A DNA stretch of 8,746 nt from NCBI GenBank assembly GCA_030037515.1, contig JASHRE010000553.1, positions 1 through 8,746 of the forward strand, read 5' to 3'. Of this stretch, positions 1-6,510 are shown one piece after another. The notes below the pieces were generated by a model, which was given only the letters and a program-made list of their open reading frames with translations, ran no database searches and had not been told where the DNA came from. The stretch is from Candidatus Sulfotelmatobacter sp. GTDB taxonomy: Bacteria; Acidobacteriota; Terriglobia; Terriglobales; Acidobacteriaceae. The position numbers were made by a program, and so were the translations under genes. The first letter of the stretch is position 1, and each line of letters opens with the position of its first letter.

Positions 1-1
1 G

Positions 2-49
2 CCGTTTTCCGAGCGCACGCTGATCCGAATGGCTTATCTGCAGAAGTAG
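2..49 (+). CDS. C-terminal end of an unidentified upstream gene (partial)
   Basis: One frame is open from the window edge to a TAG at 47-49 and reads PFSERTLIRMAYLQK before the stop. Its codons look like normal coding sequence, and about 100 bp of non-coding DNA separates it from lepA, as expected for the end of a preceding gene. Fifteen residues are too few to name a family. The pattern of a short acidic/polar turn followed by a hydrophobic helix loosely recalls the end of amidase-type enzymes, but this is a weak impression only. It could also be a chance open frame. Confidence 0.35.
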   Translation, partial: PFSERTLIRMAYLQK

Positions 50-121
50 AGAGCAGTTCCCCAACCGGCGAGTCCGCCAGAGCTCGTGTTGACCGAGCAG
101 CGCGGGCGCAGGGGCCGCGGC

Positions 122-130
122 TGCTAGAAT
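122..130 (+). promoter_or_regulatory. Putative extended -10 promoter of lepA
   Basis: TG-C-TAGAAT matches an extended -10 element (TGn followed by 5 of 6 bases of TATAAT). Transcription would start near 137, giving a leader of about 14 nt before the lepA ATG at 151. No -35 is found at normal spacing: TTGACC at 89-94 lies 30 bp upstream, which is too far. Extended -10 promoters can work without a good -35. Confidence 0.4.
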
Positions 131-150
131 CAGTATGTACGTCATTCCTC

Positions 151-1956
151 ATGGATTCCGAGCACATCCGCAATTTCGCGATCATCGCGCACATCGACCA
201 CGGCAAATCCACGCTGGCCGATCGCCTGCTGGAGTTGACCGGGTCGCTGACTGCGCGCGAGATGCAGGCGCAGGTGCTAGATTCGATGGATCTGGAGCGG
301 GAGCGCGGTATCACCATCAAGGCGCACGCCGTCCGCATGATGTACACCGCGAAAGACGGGCAGACGTATCAGTTGAATCTGATTGACACGCCCGGCCACG
401 TGGATTTCTCTTACGAAGTTTCACGTTCTCTTGCCTCGTGCGAAGGGGCATTGCTGGTGGTCGATGCTTCGCAGGGAGTCGAGGCCCAGACGCTGGCGAA
501 TTCCTACCTGGCGATCAATCACGGGCTCGAAATCATTCCCGTCATCAACAAAATCGATCTGCAGAGCGCCGACATTGCGCGCACGAAAGAGATGATCGAA
601 AGCGCGGTCGGGCTTGATGCTTCCGACGCGGTGCTGATCAGCGCGAAAACGGGTCAGGGCGTGCCTGACGTGCTGGAAGCGATCGTGAAGCGCATTCCTC
701 CTCCAAAGGGAAGCCCGGAGAATCGGCTGCAGGCGCTGATCTTCGATTCGTGGTTCGATTCCTATCGCGGAGTCATCGTGCTCACGCGCGTCTTTCAGGG
801 CACGCTGCGCAAGGGGCAGAAAATTCGCCTGTGGTCGAATGGTCGTGTGTTCGATGTCGAAGCCCTGGGCGTGCTGACTCCCAAACCGGTCGATGTCGAC
901 GAATTGAAGGCCGGCGAGGCGGGATTTTTGATCGCGAATATCAAGAACGTTGCGGACACAAAGATCGGTGACACGATTACCGACGACGCGATTCCTGCCA
1001 TTGAGCCGCTACCCGGATTCGAAGAAATCAAGCCGATGGTCTTCGCCGGGCTTTATACGGTCGATGCCCACGAGCATACGCAACTGCGCGAGGCGCTGGA
1101 AAAGTTGCGGCTCAATGACTCGTCGTTTTTCTTCGAGCCGGAAAGTTCGGCGGCTCTCGGTTTCGGGTTTCGCTGCGGATTTCTCGGCTTGCTGCACATG
1201 GAGATCATTCAGGAGCGGCTGGAGCGAGAGTTCAATCTCGATCTGATCACCACCGCGCCGGGTGTGCGCTATAAAATCACCCTGACCGACGGAGTGCCGG
1301 TTGAAGTCGATAATCCCTCGCGCTGGCCGAATCCGAGCGAGATCGCGAAAGTCGAAGAGCCGGTGATTCTGGCGACGATTTTGACCAATGAAGAATACGT
1401 CGGCGGAATCCTGAAGCTGGTCGAAGAAAAACGCGGCCGGCAAAAGACGTTTGAGTACGTCGGTAGCACGCGCGTGATGTTGCACTATGAGCTACCTCTC
1501 AACGAGATCGTGCTCGACTTCTACGACCGGCTGAAATCGGTTTCGCGGGGATATGCTTCGCTTGACTATCACCTCGCCGGACATTGGGAATCGCCCATGG
1601 TGAAACTCGACATTCTGGTCGCCGGCGATCCGGTCGATGCACTCTCGCTGATCGTGCATCGCGACTTTGCCTACGAGCGCGGACGTGCCTTGGCGGCCAA
1701 GATGAAAGAACTGATTCCGCGGCAGATGTTTGAGGTCGCCATCCAGGCGGCGGTGGGGGCTAAGGTCATTGCCCGCGAAACTGTCCCGGCCATGCGCAAA
1801 AACGTTCTGGCGAAATGCTATGGCGGCGACATTACCCGCAAACGCAAGCTGCTCGAAAAGCAAAAAGAAGGCAAAAAGCGGATGAAGCGGATCGGCCGGG
1901 TGGACATTCCGCAGGAGGCATTTCTTGCCGTTTTAAAGGTCGGCGAGGGGGGCTAG
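151..1956 (+). CDS. lepA: Elongation factor 4 (LepA), ribosomal back-translocase GTPase
   Basis: LepA is a translational GTPase that binds ribosomes and is linked to remobilising stalled or mistranslocated complexes and to 30S assembly. All G motifs are visible: G1 AHIDHGKST (residues 13-21), G2 within RERGITIKA with Thr55, G3 DTPGH (79-83), G4 NKID (133-136) and G5 SAK (164-166). EF-G-like domains II, III and V follow. The C-terminal domain unique to LepA carries GGDITRKRKLLEKQKEGKK and ends near IGRVDIPQEAF. The length of 601 aa is normal for the family. ATG 151 is chosen because it leaves the usual few residues before the IRNFAIIAHIDHGKST block; an ATG at 135 is in another frame. No Shine-Dalgarno is seen before 151. 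The gene stands alone, without the lepB signal peptidase gene that often follows it. It converges with dnaB. Confidence 0.97.
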   Translation: MDSEHIRNFAIIAHIDHGKSTLADRLLELTGSLTAREMQAQVLDSMDLERERGITIKAHAVRMMYTAKDGQTYQLNLIDTPGHVDFSYEVSRSLASCEGALLVVDASQGVEAQTLANSYLAINHGLEIIPVINKIDLQSADIARTKEMIESAVGLDASDAVLISAKTGQGVPDVLEAIVKRIPPPKGSPENRLQALIFDSWFDSYRGVIVLTRVFQGTLRKGQKIRLWSNGRVFDVEALGVLTPKPVDVDELKAGEAGFLIANIKNVADTKIGDTITDDAIPAIEPLPGFEEIKPMVFAGLYTVDAHEHTQLREALEKLRLNDSSFFFEPESSAALGFGFRCGFLGLLHMEIIQERLEREFNLDLITTAPGVRYKITLTDGVPVEVDNPSRWPNPSEIAKVEEPVILATILTNEEYVGGILKLVEEKRGRQKTFEYVGSTRVMLHYELPLNEIVLDFYDRLKSVSRGYASLDYHLAGHWESPMVKLDILVAGDPVDALSLIVHRDFAYERGRALAAKMKELIPRQMFEVAIQAAVGAKVIARETVPAMRKNVLAKCYGGDITRKRKLLEKQKEGKKRMKRIGRVDIPQEAFLAVLKVGEGG

Positions 1957-1979
1957 AACCCGGCAACACCCTCGTCGGC
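1939..1979 (+). other. Hairpin spanning the lepA stop codon
   Basis: GTCGGCGAGGG (1939-1949) can pair with CCCTCGTCGGC (1969-1979) as an 11-bp RNA stem containing two G-U wobbles. The 19-nt loop holds the lepA TAG and a small inner GGG/CCC pairing. No U-tract follows, so it is not a standard intrinsic terminator. It could protect the mRNA 3' end or assist termination, or be a by-product of GC-rich sequence. Confidence 0.4.
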
Positions 1980-2377
1980 AGCGTTCCCGGCCCAAATTTC
2001 CGCTGTGGTTGAGCGAAAAAACAATGCAACGACGACCGCAAAATCTGGGCAAAATCGCAGGGCTGAAGACCGAAAATGTGCAAATCTCAAATTTCGACAT
2101 TTTGCACCCGCACTGCCTCGGGCTCTTCTGTTAATGCTGGGTGAATTACATAACTGATTACTACTCATTGATTTAACTTCCATCGATCGCCAAGCGTCAG
2201 ACCGACCGGGCGGTCTTTTCTGAAAAGCAATTTCAGAGCGATTTTCAATTCCACAATCTTTTCCACAGGCTTGTTGAGGCTCGATCGTGGGCTTGCAAAT
2301 ACAAGCGTCTACAGTGTTTAGGCAAGGCGTCCTACAGCGCGAACCTTAGTACAGCTATGAGCAAAAACGAGGTCGTT
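1957..2377. other. Non-coding convergent region between lepA and dnaB
   Basis: These 421 bp lie between the ends of lepA (+) and dnaB (-). Short frames here have no recognisable protein character. The region holds, in order: the right arm of the lepA stop-codon hairpin; overlapping inverted repeats at 2071-2107; an AT-rich patch at about 2128-2182; a likely + strand terminator at 2199-2219; a DnaA-box-like TTTTCCACA at 2259-2267; a small GCTTG/CAAGC dyad at 2291-2306; and a weak - strand hairpin with a T-run at the end of dnaB. No tRNA was recognised. Confidence 0.7.
2199..2219 (+). terminator. Likely rho-independent terminator, + strand
   Basis: AGACCG (2199-2204) and CGGTCT (2211-2216) form a perfect 6-bp stem around the loop ACCGGG, running into TTTT at 2216-2219. 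The T-run is only on the + side, so it would stop transcripts coming from lepA. It lies 243 bp past the lepA stop, so either lepA has a long 3' UTR or the terminator belongs to a separate short transcript. Confidence 0.6.
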
Positions 2378-2378
2378 T
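2363..2378 (-). terminator. Weak candidate terminator of dnaB, - strand
   Basis: On the - strand, AAACG-ACCT-CGTTT forms a 5-bp stem with a 4-nt loop and is followed by further T residues (TTTTT in all). The stem begins at the last base of the dnaB TGA (2378-2380). It has only two G-C pairs, so it would be a poor terminator; it is listed because stem and T-run are in the right order and place. Confidence 0.3.
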
Positions 2379-3742
2379 CACTCCTCGGCGTCGACTCCGC
2401 CTTCGGCCATGGTCTCAAACCTAGTGCAGGATTTTAGAAAGGCCATCCGGATTTTGCCGATGGGACCATTACGCTGTTTTGCGATAATGATCTCTGCTCG
2501 GCCCTGCAGTTCAGGGTCGTCCTGGCGATAGACTTCCTCGCGGAAGATGAACATGACCAGGTCGGCGTCCTGCTCGATCGAACCTGACTCACGCAAATCG
2601 GCGAGCTGCGGACGATGATCTCCGCCCCGACTCTCGGGAGCCCGGCTCAGCTGCGAAAGGGCGATCACGGGTACGCTTAGCTCTTTGGCCAGCGCCTTCA
2701 GCCCACGCGAGATAGCGGAAACTTCCTGGGTACGGTTCTCGAAGCGCTTCCCTCCGCCAGACATCAGTTGCAGATAGTCGACGATGATCAGGTCGAGCCG
2801 GCCTTGCGACTGTTTCAAGCGGCGCACCTTGGCTCGCATCTCGCTGATGGAGATGCCGGGGGTATCGTCGATGTAAATAGGCGCATCGCCGAGCTCGCCC
2901 ATTGCGCGCGCAACCCTTTTCATATCGTCTGTAAAGAGCGTTCCGGTGCGGAATTTATGGGCATCGACCCTAGCCTGAGAGCACAGCAAGCGCTGGACCA
3001 GGGCCTCGCGCGACATTTCCAGCGAGAACACGGCCACCACCTGCCGATCTTCGATCGCGGCGTTCTCGGCGATGTTCATCACGAACGCGGTCTTGCCCAT
3101 CGATGGCCGCGCCGCGATGATGACCAGATCCGAAGGCTGCAAACCGCTGGTCATCTCGTCGAGATCGCTGTAATGCGTGGCCAGGCCGGTAATACGCTGG
3201 CCGCGCTGCAATAGAGCGTCGACCGATCCGAATGATTCGCGGACAATCTCTTGCACGTCCATGAATTCCCGGCCAATGCGCTTTTCGGAAAGCTGGAAGA
3301 TGGCCGATTCGGCGTCGCTGAGAACTTCGTCGGCAGGATCAGCCTGCTCGGACGCGCGCGCAATAGCGGTGTTTGCGGCGGAAATGAGTCCGCGTAAAAG
3401 AGCCTTATCGCGAACGATCCGCACGTAATGCTCAATGCTTGGCCGCTCAGGTACGCCCTCGATCAGGCTCGATACATAGCCAACATCGCCAATTGCCTGC
3501 AGCTCTTTGTGGCGCTCGAGCTCCTCGATCAGCGTGATCATGTCGATGGGACGCGACGATTCGGCCAGATCGACCATGCGAGCGTAGATGCGGCGGTGCG
3601 AATCGAGCGAGAAATCCTCGGTCCGCAGATGCTCGGCGGCCTGATTGTAAGCAAAATTGTCGAGCAGGATAGCGCCGAGAATCGAACGCTCGGCTTCTAC
3701 ATTCGCCGGCAATTTGCCGATGGTGTACTCAGAAGTAGCCAA
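2378..3742 (-). CDS. dnaB: Replicative DNA helicase DnaB
   Basis: DnaB is the hexameric 5'-3' helicase that unwinds DNA at the replication fork and interacts with primase and the loader. The N-terminal domain (about residues 10-115) begins with LPANVEAERSILGAIL. After a linker comes the RecA-like ATPase: Walker A ARPSMGKT (211-218, with Lys217 and Thr218), Walker B LIIVDYLQ (318-325), ALSQLSR (361-367) with Gln364, and KQRNGP (422-427) holding the likely arginine finger Arg424. At 454 aa it is full length. The start is TTG at 3740-3742: an in-frame stop lies just upstream at 3749-3751, and the next methionine (residue 56) would remove conserved N-terminal sequence. A modest AGGGG lies 11 nt before the start. 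It stands alone, without the rplI gene that often neighbours dnaB, converging with lepA and diverging from the DUF1579 gene. Confidence 0.97.
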   Translation of the reverse strand: MATSEYTIGKLPANVEAERSILGAILLDNFAYNQAAEHLRTEDFSLDSHRRIYARMVDLAESSRPIDMITLIEELERHKELQAIGDVGYVSSLIEGVPERPSIEHYVRIVRDKALLRGLISAANTAIARASEQADPADEVLSDAESAIFQLSEKRIGREFMDVQEIVRESFGSVDALLQRGQRITGLATHYSDLDEMTSGLQPSDLVIIAARPSMGKTAFVMNIAENAAIEDRQVVAVFSLEMSREALVQRLLCSQARVDAHKFRTGTLFTDDMKRVARAMGELGDAPIYIDDTPGISISEMRAKVRRLKQSQGRLDLIIVDYLQLMSGGGKRFENRTQEVSAISRGLKALAKELSVPVIALSQLSRAPESRGGDHRPQLADLRESGSIEQDADLVMFIFREEVYRQDDPELQGRAEIIIAKQRNGPIGKIRMAFLKSCTRFETMAEGGVDAEE

Positions 3743-3873
3743 GTCGGTTTATGCCCCTGCGGGAGCTCGGCCGAGCCGAATCATCCGCGTTCTCAATGCA
3801 GTTGGCTGCTGTGTCGCCATGGTAATGGCTCGAGCCTTGTGAAATTTGTGTGGCCTTGCGGAAATCTTTCCTG

Positions 3874-3940
3874 TCCCCACAATTTTTTCGGAGCACGAAG
3901 TGCAGAAGGATTTTCCATAACGACAAATCTGTTGTGGGGA
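3874..3940. promoter_or_regulatory. Spaced 9-bp inverted repeat in the dnaB/DUF1579 divergent region
   Basis: TCCCCACAA (3874-3882) is the exact reverse complement of TTGTGGGGA (3932-3940), with 49 bp between. A related TTGTGTGG lies at 3846-3853. The right arm ends 14 bp before the TTGACA at 3955-3960. The location suits paired regulator sites acting on either divergent gene. No regulator can be named; a 9-bp match in 271 bp could also arise by chance. Confidence 0.35.
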
Positions 3941-3954
3941 ACGCGCCTCAGCTA

Positions 3955-4012
3955 TTGACAACTTCCCCCCCAAAGGAGTATCTCACAGAGGCGAAGAATA
4001 GGCGAATACAAT
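3955..4012 (+). promoter_or_regulatory. Promoter region of the DUF1579 gene
   Basis: There is a perfect -35 hexamer TTGACA at 3955-3960. The best -10 at normal distance is TATCTC at 3979-3984 (18-bp spacer), which matches the consensus only in its first three bases. A better -10, TACAAT (4007-4012), ends just one base before the ATG at 4014 but has no -35. If TACAAT were used, transcription would begin inside the first codons. The TTGACA promoter is therefore the more workable choice for this start. The spacer contains a run of seven C (3965-3971). Confidence 0.4.
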
Positions 4013-4013
4013 T

Positions 4014-4493
4014 ATGCAGATCATAGTTCCCGCGCCCGGTCCCGAAGTGGCAAAGCTGGATTGCTTGGTGGGATCGTGGGTGGTCGAAGGAACGATTCCC
4101 CCCGGGCCGTGGGGAGCAGGCGGACCTTTCAGCTGGACCGACAAAACGGAATGGCTGGCTGGAAAGTTCTTCGTTGTCGGCCACTGGGACTTCAAAATGC
4201 CGTCTGACCTCGGCGGAGACGGCCAGGAAATTTTCATCATGGGATACGACCTCGAGCGGAAGGTCTATACCTTCGACTCGTTCAGTAGTCAGGGCCGCCA
4301 CGTGCGATCGACGGGCAAACTGACTGGCGATACCTGGGTCTGGGAGAGCGAAACATCTTACGAAAGGGGACCTGTGAAACAAAGGTATATCACGAAAATT
4401 CTTTCACCAAGCCGATACGAAGTGAAATTTGAACTCTGCGAAGACGGTGAGACGTGGCTTACGTTCATGGAAGGAAACGCCACAAAGAAATAA
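4014..4493 (+). CDS. Small DUF1579-family protein, function unknown
   Basis: This 159-aa protein has the pattern of the DUF1579 family: an early block PGPEVAKLDCLVGSWVVEG, a W-x-A-G-K-F-F-V-V strand with WTDKTEWLAG just before it, then MGYDLERKVYTFDSFSSQG, GDTWVWE, and a C-terminal TWLTFMEGNATKK. Alternating hydrophobic strands and conserved Trp and Gly suggest a compact beta-barrel, possibly ligand-binding; this fold is an inference and no function is established. There is no signal peptide or membrane segment, so it is probably cytoplasmic. An in-frame TAG at 3999-4001 makes ATG 4014 the first usable start. No Shine-Dalgarno lies at normal spacing; AAAGGAG at 3972-3978 is 35 nt away. It is divergent from dnaB and 147 bp before aspS, with no sign of a functional link to either. 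Confidence 0.8.
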   Translation: MQIIVPAPGPEVAKLDCLVGSWVVEGTIPPGPWGAGGPFSWTDKTEWLAGKFFVVGHWDFKMPSDLGGDGQEIFIMGYDLERKVYTFDSFSSQGRHVRSTGKLTGDTWVWESETSYERGPVKQRYITKILSPSRYEVKFELCEDGETWLTFMEGNATKK

Positions 4494-4561
4494 TCCCGCT
4501 TGCTCCGATCGAAATCCAGCGAACCAAATCTGGTCCCTTTCGAACCCCCGGCTGCTTGGAG

Positions 4562-4601
4562 CCGCTGCTGATCCCAAGATCCAGCGGTTATAATCTGGGA
4601 T
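4562..4601 (+). promoter_or_regulatory. aspS promoter with overlapping dyads
   Basis: TATAAT at 4589-4594 is a perfect -10. Transcription would start near 4601, leaving a leader of about 40 nt to the TTG at 4641. The -35 is poor (GCTGAT at 4567-4572, 16-bp spacer). Two overlapping dyads cover the site. CCGCTG (4562-4567) pairs with CAGCGG (4582-4587), just before the -10. ATCCCAAGAT (4571-4580) pairs with ATCTGGGAT (4593-4601), with one bulged base, around the -10. A weak -35 plus dyads over the -10 fits a regulated promoter. Confidence 0.55.
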
Positions 4602-4626
4602 TCGGCTTGCAGCCACATTCTCACTG

Positions 4627-4632
4627 TAAGGA
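4627..4632 (+). promoter_or_regulatory. Ribosome binding site deciding the aspS start
   Basis: TAAGGA lies 8 nt before the TTG at 4641, a near-ideal Shine-Dalgarno and spacing. It supports TTG 4641 over the internal ATG at residue 13. Confidence 0.7.
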
Positions 4633-4640
4633 CTCCGACT

Positions 4641-6485
4641 TTGCTCGATTTTCTGGGAGATTTGCGACGCACGCGGATGTGCGGTGCTCTCCGCCCTTCC
4701 GACGCCGGGCGGCGCGCGGTGCTCATGGGATGGGTCCATCGTCGGCGCGATCTGGGCAACATTATTTTCATCGACCTGCGCGACCGGACCGGTGTCACAC
4801 AGGCTGTCTTCAATCGTGAAGTCAATGCCGCCGCGCACGAAAAAGCCGAGCTGCTGCGCAACGAATATGTCATCGCCGCGATCGGAACTGTAAAGCTGCG
4901 CGACGCCGACACCGTGAACAAAAACATTCCCACGGGCGAAGTCGAACTGGTTGCCGACGAGATTCGCATTCTGAACGAATCGAAGCTGCCGCCGTTTTTG
5001 CCGTCCGACACGGCGTTGACCAATGAAGAGACGCGCCTGAAATATCGCTACATCGATCTGCGTCGCGACGTGATGCAGTTCAACATCGAGATGCGACACA
5101 AGGTCTCGAAGGCGGTCCGCGATTATTTGTCGTCGCAAGGATTTTTCGAAATCGAAACGCCATTCCTGACCCGTTCGACGCCCGAGGGTGCGCGCGATTA
5201 TCTCGTCCCCAGCCGCGTACAGCCGGGAACGTTCTACGCGCTGCCCCAGTCGCCCCAGCTGTTCAAGCAGATACTGATGATCTCGGGATTCGACAAGTAT
5301 TTTCAGATCGTGCGCTGCTTCCGCGATGAAGACTTGCGAGCCGATCGCCAGCCGGAATTTACGCAGATCGATCTGGAAATGTCGTTTCCGCAGTCGGAGC
5401 GCGTGTGGGAAGTGGTGGAAGGATTTCTGAGCGCGGCGTTCCAGGCGGCCGGCTACGAAATCAAAACCCCATTCCCCCGCATGGATTACGACGAAGCGAT
5501 CCGGCTCTACGGCATCGACAAGCCGGATCTGCGCCTTCCGCCGTTCACCGATGTCCGCGATTGCTTTACGCCGGAAGATCTGAATGAGCTTGCCATCAAC
5601 GCCAACTTGCCCTTGATCGCCATCCGCACGCCCAAAGTCGGCGAGTTGTCGCGTAAAGAGCGCGACGACATCAAGCCGATGTTCCATGCGAAAGGCGGCG
5701 CGCGCGTCTATGAAGATTTCAAACGGATGGCGAACAAGTTTCCGGATGCGGCGGCTGGTATCGCGAAGAAGACCGGAGCGGAAGATGGCGATCTCATCGT
5801 GCTGGTGGCGGGATCGGCTCAAGCCGGTCCGCAGACTGCGATGCCGGCTCATCGCAAGGTCACGCCAGCCGAACTCGCGATCTACGGTTCCGCAGGCCTG
5901 CTCCGATTGGCGCTCGCGCAGAAATACGCCGAGCGGCACAAATGCTTTCAGCGCGGCGATTTTCGTTTTCTCTGGGTCACGAACTTTCCTATGTTCGAGT
6001 GGGATGAGAGCGAGAAGCAGTGGATGGCGGCGCACCATCCGTTTACCTCGCCGCACGAAGAAGATATGAAACTGCTGGAGCAGGGCGTCGAGTCGGTGAA
6101 CGATCCGCAGTCCCCACTCAGCGCCGTGCGGGCGCTCGCCTATGACGTGGTGCTGAACGGAACGGAGTTGGGCTCGGGATCGATCCGTATTCATCGACAG
6201 GACATTCAGAAGAAGATTTTCCACGCGCTGGGCATGACGGAAGAAGAAGCCAAATCACGCTTCGGATTTTTTCTCGAAGCGCTCGAATACGGCACGCCTC
6301 CGCACGGCGGCATCGCTCTCGGACTCGACCGCATTGTGATGATTCTCGCCGGAGCCGAGAGCCTGCGCGAAGTGATTCCATTCCCCAAAACCGCGCGCGC
6401 CGTCGATCTGATGTGCGACGCGCCCACCCCGGTGAGTGATCGACAACTGCGGGAGCTGGGGATTGCGGTCAAGAAAGCGACCTGA
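4641..6485 (+). CDS. aspS: Aspartyl-tRNA synthetase, bacterial type
   Basis: AspRS is a class IIb synthetase that attaches aspartate to tRNA-Asp in the cytoplasm. The N-terminal OB-fold anticodon domain contains GWVHRRRDLGNIIFIDLRDR (30-49). The catalytic core follows with TPEGARDYLVPSR, ALPQSPQLFKQ, and motif 2 in FRDEDLRADRQPEFTQID (Phe227-Arg228). A bacterial-type GAD insertion spans very roughly residues 300-430. Motif 3 is GLDRIVMIL (561-569) with Arg564. At 614 aa it is slightly longer than the usual 590 or so. TTG 4641 is supported by TAAGGA 8 nt upstream and by placing the CGALR block near the usual N-terminus. Leu38 sits where discriminating enzymes have Leu and non-discriminating (Asp/Asn) enzymes have His, suggesting tRNA-Asp specificity. 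The stop is 43 bp before the aminotransferase start, so co-transcription is possible. Confidence 0.97.
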   Translation: MLDFLGDLRRTRMCGALRPSDAGRRAVLMGWVHRRRDLGNIIFIDLRDRTGVTQAVFNREVNAAAHEKAELLRNEYVIAAIGTVKLRDADTVNKNIPTGEVELVADEIRILNESKLPPFLPSDTALTNEETRLKYRYIDLRRDVMQFNIEMRHKVSKAVRDYLSSQGFFEIETPFLTRSTPEGARDYLVPSRVQPGTFYALPQSPQLFKQILMISGFDKYFQIVRCFRDEDLRADRQPEFTQIDLEMSFPQSERVWEVVEGFLSAAFQAAGYEIKTPFPRMDYDEAIRLYGIDKPDLRLPPFTDVRDCFTPEDLNELAINANLPLIAIRTPKVGELSRKERDDIKPMFHAKGGARVYEDFKRMANKFPDAAAGIAKKTGAEDGDLIVLVAGSAQAGPQTAMPAHRKVTPAELAIYGSAGLLRLALAQKYAERHKCFQRGDFRFLWVTNFPMFEWDESEKQWMAAHHPFTSPHEEDMKLLEQGVESVNDPQSPLSAVRALAYDVVLNGTELGSGSIRIHRQDIQKKIFHALGMTEEEAKSRFGFFLEALEYGTPPHGGIALGLDRIVMILAGAESLREVIPFPKTARAVDLMCDAPTPVSDRQLRELGIAVKKAT

Positions 6486-6510
6486 CGCTGCTCAGCACCG
6501 TGATGGTGGG

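Noticed and set aside
2281..2340. Possible tRNA or structured RNA near the GCTTG/CAAGC dyad
   Set aside because: No T-loop GTTCGAAT-like sequence, no acceptor stem pairing and no CCA; only a single 5-bp stem.
3765..3776. Perfect palindrome GCTCGGCCGAGC upstream of dnaB
   Set aside because: Twelve-bp GC-rich palindrome with no loop; could be a binding site, but there is no T-run, partner site or positional argument.
3428..3958. 176-codon + strand frame over the dnaB 5' end and the divergent region
   Set aside because: In register with dnaB codons for most of its length, no family features and no ribosome site.
3972..3978. AAAGGAG as a ribosome binding site
   Set aside because: No ATG, GTG or TTG lies at a workable distance; the real ATG is 35 nt downstream.
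4404..6224. 606-codon open frame on the - strand opposite aspS
   Set aside because: Its codons are in exact register with aspS codons, so it stays open whenever aspS avoids TTA, CTA and TCA, which are rare in this GC-rich genome. The translation has no recognisable domain, while aspS is certain.
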